Below the pieces are notes generated by a model. It made no database searches. It was not told the origin of the DNA and was given only the letters and a program-made list of their open reading frames with translations. Below are positions 8,112 to 17,526 of a stretch of 64,000 nt of DNA, piece by piece. The DNA comes from Bosea sp. PAMC 26642 (lineage in GTDB: Bacteria; Pseudomonadota; Alphaproteobacteria; Rhizobiales; Beijerinckiaceae): positions 1,550,001 through 1,614,000 of the forward strand of contig NZ_CP014301.1 in assembly GCF_001562255.1 (NCBI RefSeq), written 5' to 3'. A program made the translations under genes and the position numbers. How positions within the stretch are numbered: the stretch's first letter is position 1; each line of letters begins with the position of its first letter.

Positions 8112-11100
8112 ATGAGCATCCCGCCTCCCGCCCAGCTCGCCAAACTCCAGAGCGACCGCATCCTCGACGCGCTGAACCGCGGCGACAAGCCGACGCTGGC
8201 CAGCGTGCCGGACGGGTTCGACGCCGTCATTCTCGCCGACCTGACCCGCGCACGCGCAAAAAAGGCCGAAGGCGCGGCTATGCTCGTCTTCGTCGCCCGC
8301 GACGGCCAGCGCCTGCAGGTGCTGGAGAACGCACTGCAATTCATCGCGCCCGATCTCGAGGTGATGTCCTTCCCGGCCTGGGACTGCCAGCCCTATGACC
8401 GCGTCTCGCCCGCGCCGTCCATCGTCGCCCACCGCATGACGACGCTGTCGCGGCTGGCCAAGACCAAATCCGGCGACAAGCCGCGTCTGCTGCTGACCAC
8501 CGTCAACGCCGCGCTCCAGCGCGTGCCGGCCTTTTCCAAGGTCGCCTCGGAAAGCTTCTCGGCCGCGCCGGGCAACATGGTCGACACCGAGCAGCTCGCG
8601 CGCTGGCTCGATATGAACGGTTATCTGCGCACCTCGACCGTGCGCGAGACCGGCGAATTCGCGGTGCGCGGCGGCATCGTCGATCTCTATCCGCCGGGCA
8701 TGCCGGCCCCGATCCGGCTCGATTTCTTCGGCGATACGCTGGAGTCGATCCGCACCTTCGATCCCGAGACGCAGCGCACGACGGGGCAGATGCGCGGGCT
8801 CGACCTCGTGCCGATGTCCGAGGCGCAGATGACGAGCGAGAGCATCAGGCGCTTTCGCCAGAGCTATATCGCCAACTTCGGCACGCCCGGCCGCGACGAC
8901 ACGCTCTACGAGGCGGTCAGCGAGGGCCGCAGGCCGGCGGGCCTCGAACACTGGCTGCCGCTGCTGGCCGAAAAGCTCGACACGCTATTCACCTATCTGC
9001 CCGACGTGCCGCTGGTGCTCGACCATCAGGCCGACGATGCGGTCGGCGAGCGCATCAGCCTGATCAAGGACTATTACGACGCCCGCAGGGCCGCGCTCGA
9101 CCAGCCCAGCGCCGGCGGCATCCCCTACAAGCCGCTCAAGCCCGACGCGCTCTATCTCTCCCCGTCCGAATGGCGCGGCATCGTCGATCAGGCCGGCGTC
9201 GCGGCTCTGACGCCGTTCCAGCTTCCCGACAGCGACGGCAAGCTGATCGTCGATCTCGGCGCCCGTCAGGGCCGCAACTTCGCCGCCGAGCGCGCCGACA
9301 ATGCCGGCAGCGTCTTCGATGCGGCTGTCGCCCATGTGAAGGCGCTGCAGGCCGATGGGCGCCGCGTCATCCTGTCGGCCTGGTCGGAAGGCTCGCGCGA
9401 GCGCCTGGCGCATGTGCTGGCCGATCACGGCCTCAAGACGGTCCAGACGACCGGCTCGCTGCGCGCCGCCTTCGATCTCAAGCCCGGCACGACGGCGCTG
9501 GCCGTCTGGGGTTTCGAAACCGGCTTCGAGGCCGGCAAGCTCGCGGTCATCGGCGAGCAGGACATCCTCGGCGACCGGCTGGTGCGTCCGCGCAAGAAGT
9601 CGCGCCGGCCGCAGGATTTCATCAACGAGCTGTCCTCGCTCAGCCCCGGCGATCTCGTCGTCCATGTCGATCACGGCATCGGCCGCTTCATCGGCCTGCG
9701 CACGATCACGGCAGTCGGCGCGCCGCATGACTGCCTGGAAATCCACTACGCGGCCGATTCGAAGCTCTTCCTGCCGGTCGAGAACATCGAACTGCTCTCG
9801 CGCTACGGCTCGGAGGACACCGACGTCCCGCTCGACCGGCTGGGCGGCGGCGGCTGGCAGGCGCGCAAGGCCAAGCTCAAGCAGCGCATCCGCGAGATGG
9901 CGGGCAAGCTGATCGCGATCGCCGCCGCCCGCGCGCTCAAGGAGGCTCCGCGCCTGATCCCGCAGGAAGGGCTCTACGACGAGTTCTGCGCCCGCTTCCC
10001 GTTCGAGGAGACGGAAGACCAGCAGGCGACGATCGACGCCGTGCTCGACGACATGGCGGCCGGCCGCCCGATGGACCGGCTGGTCTGCGGCGATGTCGGC
10101 TTCGGCAAGACCGAAGTTGCGCTCCGCGCTGCCTTCGCCTGCGCGCTCAACGGCAAGCAGGTCGCTGTGGTGGTGCCGACGACGCTTCTCGCCCGTCAGC
10201 ACTATCGCAACTTCTCCGAGCGCTTCAAAGGTCTGCCCGTCCATGTCGGCCAAGCCTCGCGCTTCGTCGGCGCGCAGGACCTTAAGGCCGTCAAGACGGG
10301 CATCAAGGACGGCACGATGGACATCGTCGTCGGCACCCATGCGCTGCTCGGCAAGGCGATCGAGTTCAAGGATCTCGGCCTCGTCATCGTCGATGAGGAG
10401 CAGCATTTCGGCGTCAACCACAAGGAACGGCTGAAGGAGTTCCGCGCCGAGGTCCACATGCTGACGCTGACCGCGACGCCGATCCCGCGCACGCTCCAGC
10501 TCGCCATGACCGGCGTGCGCGAACTCTCGATCATCGCGACGCCGCCGGTCGACCGCCTGGCGGTCCGCACCTTCGTGACGCCCTTCGATCCGCTGATCGT
10601 CCGCGAGGCGCTGCTGCGCGAACGCTACAGAGGAGGACGGTCCTTCTATGTCGTGCCCCGCATCGAAGACATCTCCGACGTCAAGGACTTCCTCGATAAG
10701 CAGGTGCCCGAGGCCAAGGTCGGCATCGCTCATGGCCAGATGGCGGCAGGCCAGCTCGAGGACGTGATGACGGCCTTCTATGAGGGACAGTACGACGTGC
10801 TGCTCTCGACCACGATCGTCGAATCGGGCCTCGACATCCCCAACGCCAACACGCTGATCGTCCACCGCGCCGACATGTTCGGCCTCGCGCAGCTCTACCA
10901 GCTCAGGGGCCGTGTCGGCCGCTCGAAGATCCGTGCCTATGCGCTCTTCACCATGCCCGTGAACCGCAAGCTGACCGACCAGGCTGAGCGCCGGCTGAAA
11001 GTCCTGCAATCGCTCGATACGCTGGGCGCGGGCTTCCAGCTCGCCAGCCACGACCTCGATATCCGCGGCGCCGGCAACCTGCTCGGCGACGAGCAGTCCG

Positions 11101-11660
11101 GTCATATCAAGGAGGTCGGCTACGAACTCTACCAGCAGATGCTGGAGGAGGCAGTCGCGGCTCTGAAGTCGGGCGTCGATTTCGAGACCGATGCCCAATG
11201 GTCGCCGGCGATCCAGATCGGTGCGCCGGTGATGATCCCGGAACATTACGTCACCGACCTGACGCTGCGGCTGACGCTTTACAAGCGCCTGTCGACGCTC
11301 GACGACGACGGCGACATCCAATCTTTCGGCGCCGAACTCATCGATCGCTTCGGGCCGCTGCCCGAGGAGGTCCAGCAGCTTCTGGAGATCGTCGCGATCA
11401 AGGCTTTGTGCAAGCGCGCCAATGTCGAGAGGGTCGAGGCCGGCCCCAAGGGCATCATCGTCGCCTTCCGCGACAACGAGTTCGCCAATCCAGAAGGCCT
11501 CGTCTCATACGTTGCAAAGATCGGCACGCTGGCGAAGGTGCGCCCGGACATGCGCGTCGTCTTCATCGACAATTACGACACGGCAGAGCAGCGCCTGACC
11601 GGCACCCGCCGCCTGCTCACGGATTTAGCGCGGATCGCGGAGCGGAAGAAGGCGGCCTGA
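8112..11660 (+). CDS. mfd: Transcription-repair coupling factor
   Basis: Mfd removes RNA polymerase stalled at DNA lesions and recruits UvrA. The 1182-residue protein has the UvrB-homology N-terminal domains, an RNA-polymerase interaction domain (LSPGDLVVHVDHGIGRF, about residue 515), Walker A GDVGFGKTEVA near residue 660, Walker B DEEQHFGV near 760, motif TATPIPRTLQLAM, the QLRGRVGRS motif, and the C-terminal TRCF domain. Length and order are normal. It starts at an ATG right after the palindromic element at 7968-8083. Its 3' end is convergent with the adenylation-domain gene, 9 bp apart. Confidence 0.97.
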   Translation: MSIPPPAQLAKLQSDRILDALNRGDKPTLASVPDGFDAVILADLTRARAKKAEGAAMLVFVARDGQRLQVLENALQFIAPDLEVMSFPAWDCQPYDRVSPAPSIVAHRMTTLSRLAKTKSGDKPRLLLTTVNAALQRVPAFSKVASESFSAAPGNMVDTEQLARWLDMNGYLRTSTVRETGEFAVRGGIVDLYPPGMPAPIRLDFFGDTLESIRTFDPETQRTTGQMRGLDLVPMSEAQMTSESIRRFRQSYIANFGTPGRDDTLYEAVSEGRRPAGLEHWLPLLAEKLDTLFTYLPDVPLVLDHQADDAVGERISLIKDYYDARRAALDQPSAGGIPYKPLKPDALYLSPSEWRGIVDQAGVAALTPFQLPDSDGKLIVDLGARQGRNFAAERADNAGSVFDAAVAHVKALQADGRRVILSAWSEGSRERLAHVLADHGLKTVQTTGSLRAAFDLKPGTTALAVWGFETGFEAGKLAVIGEQDILGDRLVRPRKKSRRPQDFINELSSLSPGDLVVHVDHGIGRFIGLRTITAVGAPHDCLEIHYAADSKLFLPVENIELLSRYGSEDTDVPLDRLGGGGWQARKAKLKQRIREMAGKLIAIAAARALKEAPRLIPQEGLYDEFCARFPFEETEDQQATIDAVLDDMAAGRPMDRLVCGDVGFGKTEVALRAAFACALNGKQVAVVVPTTLLARQHYRNFSERFKGLPVHVGQASRFVGAQDLKAVKTGIKDGTMDIVVGTHALLGKAIEFKDLGLVIVDEEQHFGVNHKERLKEFRAEVHMLTLTATPIPRTLQLAMTGVRELSIIATPPVDRLAVRTFVTPFDPLIVREALLRERYRGGRSFYVVPRIEDISDVKDFLDKQVPEAKVGIAHGQMAAGQLEDVMTAFYEGQYDVLLSTTIVESGLDIPNANTLIVHRADMFGLAQLYQLRGRVGRSKIRAYALFTMPVNRKLTDQAERRLKVLQSLDTLGAGFQLASHDLDIRGAGNLLGDEQSGHIKEVGYELYQQMLEEAVAALKSGVDFETDAQWSPAIQIGAPVMIPEHYVTDLTLRLTLYKRLSTLDDDGDIQSFGAELIDRFGPLPEEVQQLLEIVAIKALCKRANVERVEAGPKGIIVAFRDNEFANPEGLVSYVAKIGTLAKVRPDMRVVFIDNYDTAEQRLTGTRRLLTDLARIAERKKAA

Positions 11661-11669
11661 GCATGCTGG

Positions 11670-12689
11670 TCACCGCCGGCTGACCTCGATCTCCGCGGCC
11701 GAGCGCACCATGATATCGACGATCGCGACGTCCGGCCGGTCGATCGCGGGCAGGGCGCGCTCCTCGCCCCGGCGCTGTACGAAGACGAGACTGGAAATCG
11801 CGGCATGGCTCGCCAGTCTAGACCGCGCCAGCGCGGGCTCCATCGCACCTGGCAGCACCAGATGCACCGGGCGCCCGCCACTGACGCAGGCCTGCAGCTC
11901 GCCCAGGCTGAACAGGCCGAGCGGCAGCAGTTCGATACCGGTCAGCATCGCCATGCCGGGACCGCTGGCTAGCGCGGCGAGATCGCCGCCGACCAGCGTC
12001 GTCACGATGCGCGAGGATGAGAGCGGCTTGAGCAGCCGTGAAATCTCAAGCGCCTTGCCCAGCACGTCGCGCTCGGAGATGCGCAGAGGTCCGGCCAGCG
12101 TGCCCGCGTCGACGACCTGAAGCATCGGACGAACCACGTCCGCGGGTAGAGGATGCGAGGCCGGACTTTCCATCAGCCTGTCGAGCGGCGCCACGCCGTC
12201 GGGAATGTCGCTGCCGAAACCGCCGACGAAGCGCGTCCCGAACGAGCGCACGGCAAGATCGCGCAGCACCAACAGGGGCCGCATCTCGCCGATCCGGCCG
12301 ACGCCCAGCGCCATCACCGCCTCCGACGCCTCCAACAGGCGCAGAAGCTCGGCCTCGTCGCCATGCAACGGCAACATCAGCGGCGACAGGCCGGCGCGCA
12401 GGCAAGCCAGCACGCAGACGATCGCCTCGACGCCGAGCGGCGCTAGGATCGCGACGCTGGCGCCGGGCTGCGCCCGGTTGATCGTCAGGAGCGAAGCCAG
12501 CCTGTCGATCCGGATGTCGAGTTCGGAAAAGCTCAGCGAGCCGGGGGCTTCGTCGCTCCAGCTGCGCCGGCCAGGAGGATCGCGCAATGCCGTCTCGTAG
12601 CCGCGCCCGCGCACCAGTGCTGCGAGCAGGGTGTCGAGGTCGAGCCCGTCGAGCAGGGCGGACGCGGCCTCATCCTGGTCAGCCTGCAT
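11670..12689 (-). CDS. Truncated adenylate-forming (AMP-binding-like) domain protein, probably non-catalytic
   Basis: This 339-residue protein resembles only the N-terminal part of acyl-CoA synthetase/AMP-ligase enzymes: LSFSELDIRIDRLASLL, GASVAILAPLGVEAIVCVLACLRAGLSPLMLPLH match the opening Rossmann-like subdomain. Where the phosphate-binding SGTTG-type loop should be, it reads VVDAGTLAGPLRISERDVL, which lacks the Thr/Ser-Gly-rich lysine motif. The later YG-x-TE and C-terminal lysine motifs are absent because the protein ends. It follows the solute-binding protein gene by 9 bp on the same strand, so they are likely one operon. Function is unknown; it may be a divergent or binding-only paralogue. 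No frameshift is needed to explain the short length. Confidence 0.6.
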   Translation of the reverse strand: MQADQDEAASALLDGLDLDTLLAALVRGRGYETALRDPPGRRSWSDEAPGSLSFSELDIRIDRLASLLTINRAQPGASVAILAPLGVEAIVCVLACLRAGLSPLMLPLHGDEAELLRLLEASEAVMALGVGRIGEMRPLLVLRDLAVRSFGTRFVGGFGSDIPDGVAPLDRLMESPASHPLPADVVRPMLQVVDAGTLAGPLRISERDVLGKALEISRLLKPLSSSRIVTTLVGGDLAALASGPGMAMLTGIELLPLGLFSLGELQACVSGGRPVHLVLPGAMEPALARSRLASHAAISSLVFVQRRGEERALPAIDRPDVAIVDIMVRSAAEIEVSRR

Positions 12690-12698
12690 CGCAGCCCC

Positions 12699-14558
12699 TC
12701 AATTCGCCGGGGCCGGCGACGCGGGAGCGCGGGCCAGCACTTCGTTGGACAGGAAATAGGCCGGCGGCCGCGCCGGCAGAACGATGTCTCGGCCATGCGC
12801 CAGCCAGGTCTCGGACAGGTAGTAGAGCGGCACGACGTAGAAGCCCGAGATCAGCAGCCGGTCGAGCGCCCGTACCGAGGCGACGAAATCCTCGCGCTGC
12901 CGCGCGCCCAGCATCGCTTTCAGCACGGCATCGACCGCAGGCGAACGCACGCCGGCATAATTCAGCGCACCCTTGCGGTCGGCGTTGCTGGAATCCCAGC
13001 GCCCGATCTGCTCGTTGCCGGGCGAGGCCGAGGCCGGCCAGGTCCACTGGACCATGTCAAAATCGAAGCCTGCGAGCCGGCGCCAGTACTGCACGTCGTC
13101 GATCAGCCGGACGGTGACGCCGACCCCGATACGCCCGAGCGTACTGGCGAAGTTCAGCGCCAGCCGTTCCTGCGGCCGGCTCGTCACGGTGATCTCGAAG
13201 GCCAGCGGCTCGCCGCCCGCTCCCTTGCGCAATGTCCCGTCCTGCAGCGTAAATCCCGCCGCCTTGAGCAGGTCGAGCGCCTTGCGCGCCTGATCGCGAT
13301 CGCGGCCCGACCCGTCGGATGCCGACGGCACCCAGGTTCCGGCGAGGATGTCCTCGCGCACGCTGCCGGCGAATGGAGCCAGCAAGGCGACCTCGCGAGG
13401 ATCGGCCGGGACGCCCAGCGACGACAACTCGGAATCGGAAAAGAAGCTTCCCGCCCGCCGATAGACGCCGTTGAACAGGTTGCGATTGACCCATTCGAAG
13501 TCGAACATCATCCCCAACGCCTCGCGCACGCGGATATCCGCGAAGATGGCGCGGCGGGTGTTGAAGACGAAGCCGGTCATGCCCTTGGGCGACTGGAAGC
13601 GCAGGGCCTCGCGCACGATCCGCCCGTCGCGTACGGCCGGCACGTCGTAGCCGGTTATCCAGCGGGTCGGGTCGCCTTCCAGACGGACATCGTAGAGCCC
13701 GGCCTTGAAGGCCTCGAACAGCGCATTGGCATCGCGGTAGAAATCGTAGCGGATCTCGTCGGCATTGAAGAGCCCGCGCGTCAGCGGGTGGTCCTCCGCC
13801 CAGAAATCGCCGCGGCGCTTCAAGGTCAGCGCCTCGCCCGGCCTGACCTCGCTCACGACATAGGGGCCCGACCCCAGCGCCGGCCTGAAACTGGTCTCGC
13901 CGAAACGCCCGGCATCGGTCGCGTGTTTTGCGAAGATCGGCATCGCGCCGATGACAAGCGGCAATTCGCGATTGCTACCGTCGCCGAGGTCGAAGACGAC
14001 GCGGGACGGCGAGGGCGCCTCGACCTTCGTCACCCGCCCCAGGCTGGAGCGGTGGAACGGCTTGCCCTTGGCTTTCAGCATCTCGAAGGTGAAGACGACG
14101 TCTTCGGAGGTCACGGGCCTGCCGTCCGAAAAACGGGCGCGCGGGTCGATCTCGAAGGCGAGCCGGGTGCGCGCCTCGTCGAGTTCCACGCGCGAGGCCA
14201 GCAGCCCATAGGCCGTGAAGGGCTCGTCGGCCGAACGGAACAGCAAACTCTGCTGGACATAGCGCGGCACCGCATCGGGCGCGACGCCCAGCACGACCAG
14301 CGGGTTGAGACTGTCGAAGGTGCCCTGCAGCCCAAAAACGATGCGACCGCCCTTGGGTGCTTTCGGGTCTGAATAGGGCAGATGGGCAAAGCCCGCCTCC
14401 AGCGCCGGTAATCCATGCATGGCGATGGCGTGATGGACTCCGCCGCTGGCGGATTCGGCGTGGGACGACCCGCTCACCGCAAGCGTGAGCGCTAGACCGA
14501 CCAGCAATTGTCCCGTCGCGCTGGTTACCGCACGGGCCGTTCGATACCAAGCCATCAT
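12699..14558 (-). CDS. Extracellular solute-binding protein, family 5 (peptide/microcin C YejA-like)
   Basis: A roughly 619-residue SBP_bac_5 periplasmic protein of the YejA/OppA type that would deliver peptides or related solutes to an ABC importer. The start at 14558 (or 14555, ATGATG) gives a clean signal peptide with hydrophobic core QLLVGLALTLAVSG and cleavage near SSHAES; the upstream in-frame extension to 14666 would bury it. Family landmarks include HGLPALEAGFAHLPYSDPKA, PKGGRIVFG, SEDVVFTFEML and the C-terminal FDFDMVQWTWPAS. No permease or ATPase gene is adjacent, so the importer must be elsewhere. The truncated adenylation-domain gene follows immediately. Confidence 0.85.
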   Translation of the reverse strand: MMAWYRTARAVTSATGQLLVGLALTLAVSGSSHAESASGGVHHAIAMHGLPALEAGFAHLPYSDPKAPKGGRIVFGLQGTFDSLNPLVVLGVAPDAVPRYVQQSLLFRSADEPFTAYGLLASRVELDEARTRLAFEIDPRARFSDGRPVTSEDVVFTFEMLKAKGKPFHRSSLGRVTKVEAPSPSRVVFDLGDGSNRELPLVIGAMPIFAKHATDAGRFGETSFRPALGSGPYVVSEVRPGEALTLKRRGDFWAEDHPLTRGLFNADEIRYDFYRDANALFEAFKAGLYDVRLEGDPTRWITGYDVPAVRDGRIVREALRFQSPKGMTGFVFNTRRAIFADIRVREALGMMFDFEWVNRNLFNGVYRRAGSFFSDSELSSLGVPADPREVALLAPFAGSVREDILAGTWVPSASDGSGRDRDQARKALDLLKAAGFTLQDGTLRKGAGGEPLAFEITVTSRPQERLALNFASTLGRIGVGVTVRLIDDVQYWRRLAGFDFDMVQWTWPASASPGNEQIGRWDSSNADRKGALNYAGVRSPAVDAVLKAMLGARQREDFVASVRALDRLLISGFYVVPLYYLSETWLAHGRDIVLPARPPAYFLSNEVLARAPASPAPAN

Positions 14559-14797
14559 CCGCCCTGATTCTGAGGCAGAAGAATAACATGACTTGAAGCG
14601 GGTTGCGCTGACGCTTCGGGCTGGAAACCCGCGACGGAACTCGCTAAACGCAACGCGAGTTGTCATTCAAACGCCTCAATCGCACTTGATGTGCAGCCCA
14701 TCCCATTGGCTGTTGTTCGGATGCGGTCGAAACGTTGGGACTGGCGCGCGCGGCTTGCGAAGTCGTGATCCCGAATTCGCAGAGTAAGGAAAGATCA

Positions 14798-15595
14798 ATG
14801 TCCGCTTCGTTTTGCCTGTCGCCGCGCGCACTCGGCGTCGCCCTGAGCGCCACGCTCGCTCTGTCGCCCGTGGCGGCCTTTGCCCAAGCGCAGCCACAGC
14901 AGCGTCCGGCCGCGCCGCGCCCGGCTACGCCTGCACAACCGGCCCAGCCCCCCGCGGCAGGCGCCGCCGCCGCGACCGGCCCGACCGTCGTGCAGGTCAA
15001 GCCCGAGCCGTCTCAGACAAGCTGGACGAAGGTTTGCGGCAAGGATCCGGCCGCCAACAAGGAAATCTGCTACACGACCCGCGATTTCGTCTCCGATCAG
15101 GGCCAGCCGGTGCTGGCGGTCGCGATCTACGACGTCAAGGGCGACCCCAACAAGATTGTGCGCTTCCTGATGCCGCTCGGACTGCTGCTTCAGCCGGGCA
15201 TCCGCTTCGGCGTCGATACGGCCCAGCCGATCCCCGGCCGTTTTGCGATCTGCTTCCCCAATGGCTGCTTCGCCGAGGCGCAGGTCAAGGACGACTTCAT
15301 CAACAGCATGAAGAAGGGCACGGCGCTAAGCGTCAGCGTCCAGAACCAGGGCGCTCGCGAAGTCTCCTTCTCGATCCCGCTGGCCGATTTCGCCAAGGGC
15401 TTCGACGGCGCCCCGATCGACCCGAAGGTTCTCGAAGACCAACAGAAGCAGCTGCAGGACGAGCTTGCCAAGCGCCAGGACGAACTGCGCCAGCGTCTCG
15501 GCGGCAGCGGCGCCAACGCGACCCCTGGCGCTGCCCCGGCTCCCGCGCCCACGCTTCCAGGCGTTCCAGGTGCGGCGCCGGCCCCGCGCCCCTGA
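14798..15595 (+). CDS. Invasion-associated locus B (IalB) family periplasmic protein
   Basis: A 265-residue exported protein of the IalB family, named after a Bartonella factor; in non-pathogens the role is unknown. It has a signal peptide (hydrophobic ALGVALSATLALSPVAAFAQ), a Pro/Ala-rich linker (about residues 32-65), then the IalB domain with WTKVCGKDP, KEICYTTRDF, LPLGLLLQPGI-like and CFPNGCFAEAQV. Four conserved cysteines probably form disulfides. A Gln-rich coiled segment and a Pro/Ala tail end the protein. The ATG at 14798 follows GTAAGGAAAGATCA; the frame extends upstream but without signal-like sequence. A strong terminator follows at 15622. Confidence 0.9.
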   Translation: MSASFCLSPRALGVALSATLALSPVAAFAQAQPQQRPAAPRPATPAQPAQPPAAGAAAATGPTVVQVKPEPSQTSWTKVCGKDPAANKEICYTTRDFVSDQGQPVLAVAIYDVKGDPNKIVRFLMPLGLLLQPGIRFGVDTAQPIPGRFAICFPNGCFAEAQVKDDFINSMKKGTALSVSVQNQGAREVSFSIPLADFAKGFDGAPIDPKVLEDQQKQLQDELAKRQDELRQRLGGSGANATPGAAPAPAPTLPGVPGAAPAPRP

Positions 15596-15621
15596 TCGCC
15601 TAGCGGCAACCCCAGCCAAAC

Positions 15622-15656
15622 AAAAAGGCCGGCCCCTCGCGGGGCCGGCTTTTTTA
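15622..15656 (+). terminator. Rho-independent terminator after the IalB gene
   Basis: A perfect GC-rich stem (GCCGGCCCC facing GGGGCCGGC, loop TCGC) is followed by a run of T and preceded by AAAAA, so it could end transcription in both directions. It lies 26 bp past the IalB stop. Confidence 0.93.
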
Positions 15657-15729
15657 ATCGGGAAACCAGAAGGCGCAGAGCCCGTATCGAATTCGCTCCG
15701 GCCGATGGAGTAGAATCTCGTAAGCGCTT

Positions 15730-16059
15730 TCAGTTCAGCCCGGCCCGGTCGATCGTGTAGCGCCCCTTGCGGTCGCGCCTGAAGAATTCCTTCGCCTGCG
15801 GATGCCGTATCGCCCGGCCCGACTCATCGACCACGAGATTCTGCTCGGAGACGTAAGCGACATACTCGGTCTCCTCGTTCTCGGCGAAGAGATGGTAGAA
15901 GGGCTGGTCCTTGGAGGGACGCAATTGCTCGGGGATCGCCATCCACCACTCATCGGTGTTGGCGAAGACCGGATCGACGTCGAAGATCACGCCCCGGAAG
16001 GGATAAACCCGGTGCTTGACCACCTGTCCGATCCTGAATTTTGCGGAACGTGATTCCAT
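15730..16059 (-). CDS. hspQ: Heat shock protein HspQ (hemimethylated-DNA-binding YccV-like)
   Basis: A 109-residue HspQ/YccV-family protein. In enterobacteria HspQ binds hemimethylated oriC-region DNA and is a specificity factor for Lon protease. The motifs AKFRIGQVVKHRVYPFRGVI, FDVDPVFANTDEWW, QPFYHLFAEN and YVAYVSEQNLV are all present. It is convergent with the IalB gene across the terminator at 15622. The next minus-strand gene upstream (malyl-CoA-lyase-like) lies 115 bp away, so a separate promoter is likely. Confidence 0.93.
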   Translation of the reverse strand: MESRSAKFRIGQVVKHRVYPFRGVIFDVDPVFANTDEWWMAIPEQLRPSKDQPFYHLFAENEETEYVAYVSEQNLVVDESGRAIRHPQAKEFFRRDRKGRYTIDRAGLN

Positions 16060-16174
16060 AGTCGATATCGTCCATCAGAGAGCGTTTTAGCGCCGGCTAT
16101 CATGTTGCCTCGCGCTTGCGTTAGGATTGCGTCGCAATTGCGTCGAAATCAACCAGCTGGAGCCATGGCGAACA

Positions 16175-17224
16175 TCACAGGCCATACTGTTCCGCCAAGG
16201 CCGGGTCGCGGCCGGCCACCTGTTTCGCCAGATCGACGATGACCTTGGCCTGTTTCCAGGTCGCGTCGTCCTGCATCTTGCCGTCGATCATCACGGCGCC
16301 CGATCCGTCCGGCATCGCCTCCAGAATGCGTATCGCGAAGGCGACCTCGCCGGGATCGGGGCTGAAGACGCGCTTGGCGATCGCGATCTGCGAGGGATGC
16401 AACGTCCAGGCGCCGGAACATCCGAGCAGGAAGGCGTTACGGAACTGCGCCTCGCAGGCCTCCGCATCCGAGAAATCCCCGAAAGGTCCATAGAACGGCT
16501 TGATCCCGGCCGCGGCACACGCATCGACCATCTTCGCCAGCGTGTAGTGCCAGAGATCCTGCTGGGCGACCGCCCGCGCCCCGCCATCGGGCGAGGCGTC
16601 GGCGATGACCTTGTATTCGGGATGGCCGCCGCCGACCCGCGTCGTCTTCATCGCCCGCGAGGCGGCGAGGTCCGCCGGACCCAGGCTCATCCCGTGCATG
16701 CGCGGCGAGGCGGTCGCGATCGTCTCGACGTTCTTGACGCCCTCGGCCGTCTCCAGGATCGCGTGGATCATGATCGGCTTGGGAAGGGCGTGCTTCGCCT
16801 CGAACTGCGCCAGCAGCTGGTCGACATAATGGATGTCCCACGGCCCCTCGACCTTGGGCACCATCACAACGTCGAGCTTGCCGCCGATCTGCGCCATGAT
16901 CTCCGTGATGTCGTCGAGGAACCACGGCGAATTCAGCGCATTCACCCGCGTCCACAGGCCGGTCTTGCCGAAGTCGACGGCCTTGCCCATCGCGATGAAG
17001 CCGTCGCGCGCCGCCTGCTTGGCCTCGACCGGGATCGCATCCTCCAGATTGCCGAGCACGATATCGACCTGAGGCGCCAGTTCCCCGACCTTGGCTCGCA
17101 CCTTCTCCAGATGCGGCGGCACGAAATGGATCATCCGCTCCAGTTTAAGTGGCAACTCCCGAAAGGGCTCCGGCGCGCCGATGGCGAGCGGACGAAAGAA
17201 CTGGCGCGGCGTCTTGACGGTCAT
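16175..17224 (-). CDS. HpcH/HpaI (CitE-like) lyase, L-malyl-CoA/beta-methylmalyl-CoA lyase-like
   Basis: A 349-residue TIM-barrel lyase of the CitE family that best fits malyl-CoA/beta-methylmalyl-CoA lyases, which cleave or form malyl-CoA from glyoxylate and an acyl-CoA. Family features: [13 protein letters not shown] (residues about 53-65), [23 protein letters not shown] and [16 protein letters not shown], then [16 protein letters not shown] and [11 protein letters not shown]. The ATG at 17224 gives [12 protein letters not shown], a common N-terminus, and is preferred to the one at 17281. It is divergent from the AEC carrier; the shared gap holds paired CCTAGG palindromes. The exact acyl-CoA substrate cannot be read from sequence. 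Confidence 0.8.
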   Translation of the reverse strand: MTVKTPRQFFRPLAIGAPEPFRELPLKLERMIHFVPPHLEKVRAKVGELAPQVDIVLGNLEDAIPVEAKQAARDGFIAMGKAVDFGKTGLWTRVNALNSPWFLDDITEIMAQIGGKLDVVMVPKVEGPWDIHYVDQLLAQFEAKHALPKPIMIHAILETAEGVKNVETIATASPRMHGMSLGPADLAASRAMKTTRVGGGHPEYKVIADASPDGGARAVAQQDLWHYTLAKMVDACAAAGIKPFYGPFGDFSDAEACEAQFRNAFLLGCSGAWTLHPSQIAIAKRVFSPDPGEVAFAIRILEAMPDGSGAVMIDGKMQDDATWKQAKVIVDLAKQVAGRDPALAEQYGL

Positions 17225-17526
17225 CGACGAACTCCACGATGCAACGCAACAAATCTGCCGGATGCCTCGCCCGGCGTCCATGGGCGATTGCGGCGGCGAG
17301 ATAAAGGCCGGAGGTCGGGGCTGCTCAGGCGGACCAAATGCCTAGGAAATTACACCTATGATGAATTGAGGTAATAATTCCTAGGCATATTCTCCACGTC
17401 CTGTCCTGAGTGATGGGCCACCCGGCGTCGGCAGCCTTTGCGTCGTTCGACCTACAGGCTAGATGGCTCGCATCGCGGCCGTCGCCTTCCTTGACGCGCT
17501 GGACGCTGTCTCAGGTTTCCGCCCGC
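17225..17526. other. Divergent regulatory gap between the lyase and AEC carrier genes
   Basis: This 302-bp gap separates two divergent genes. I see no gene in it. Its centre (17338-17390) is locally AT-rich and carries two CCTAGG palindromes in inverted order (separate entry), most likely operators overlapping the promoters. TTGAGG at about 17366 could be a -35 element for the plus-strand gene, but this is weak. Confidence 0.5.
17338..17388. promoter_or_regulatory. Paired inverted CCTAGG operators
   Basis: ATGCCTAGGAA (17338-17348) and TTCCTAGGCAT (17378-17388) form a perfect 11-bp inverted repeat, and each arm is centred on the palindrome CCTAGG. The two CCTAGG centres are 39 bp apart, close to four helical turns, on the same face of the DNA. 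Both lie in the AT-rich middle of the divergent gap. Binding by a dimeric repressor or activator is inference; the regulator is not encoded next to it. Confidence 0.6.

Noticed and set aside
8985..11321. Very long open frame (778 codons) on the minus strand opposite mfd
   Set aside because: It is a by-product of high-GC codon bias in mfd. The translation is low-complexity and rich in Arg/Asp/Ala, with no recognisable family or ribosome site.
12795..14372. 525-codon plus-strand frame opposite the solute-binding protein
   Set aside because: Antisense shadow of a well-supported gene; the composition is not protein-like.
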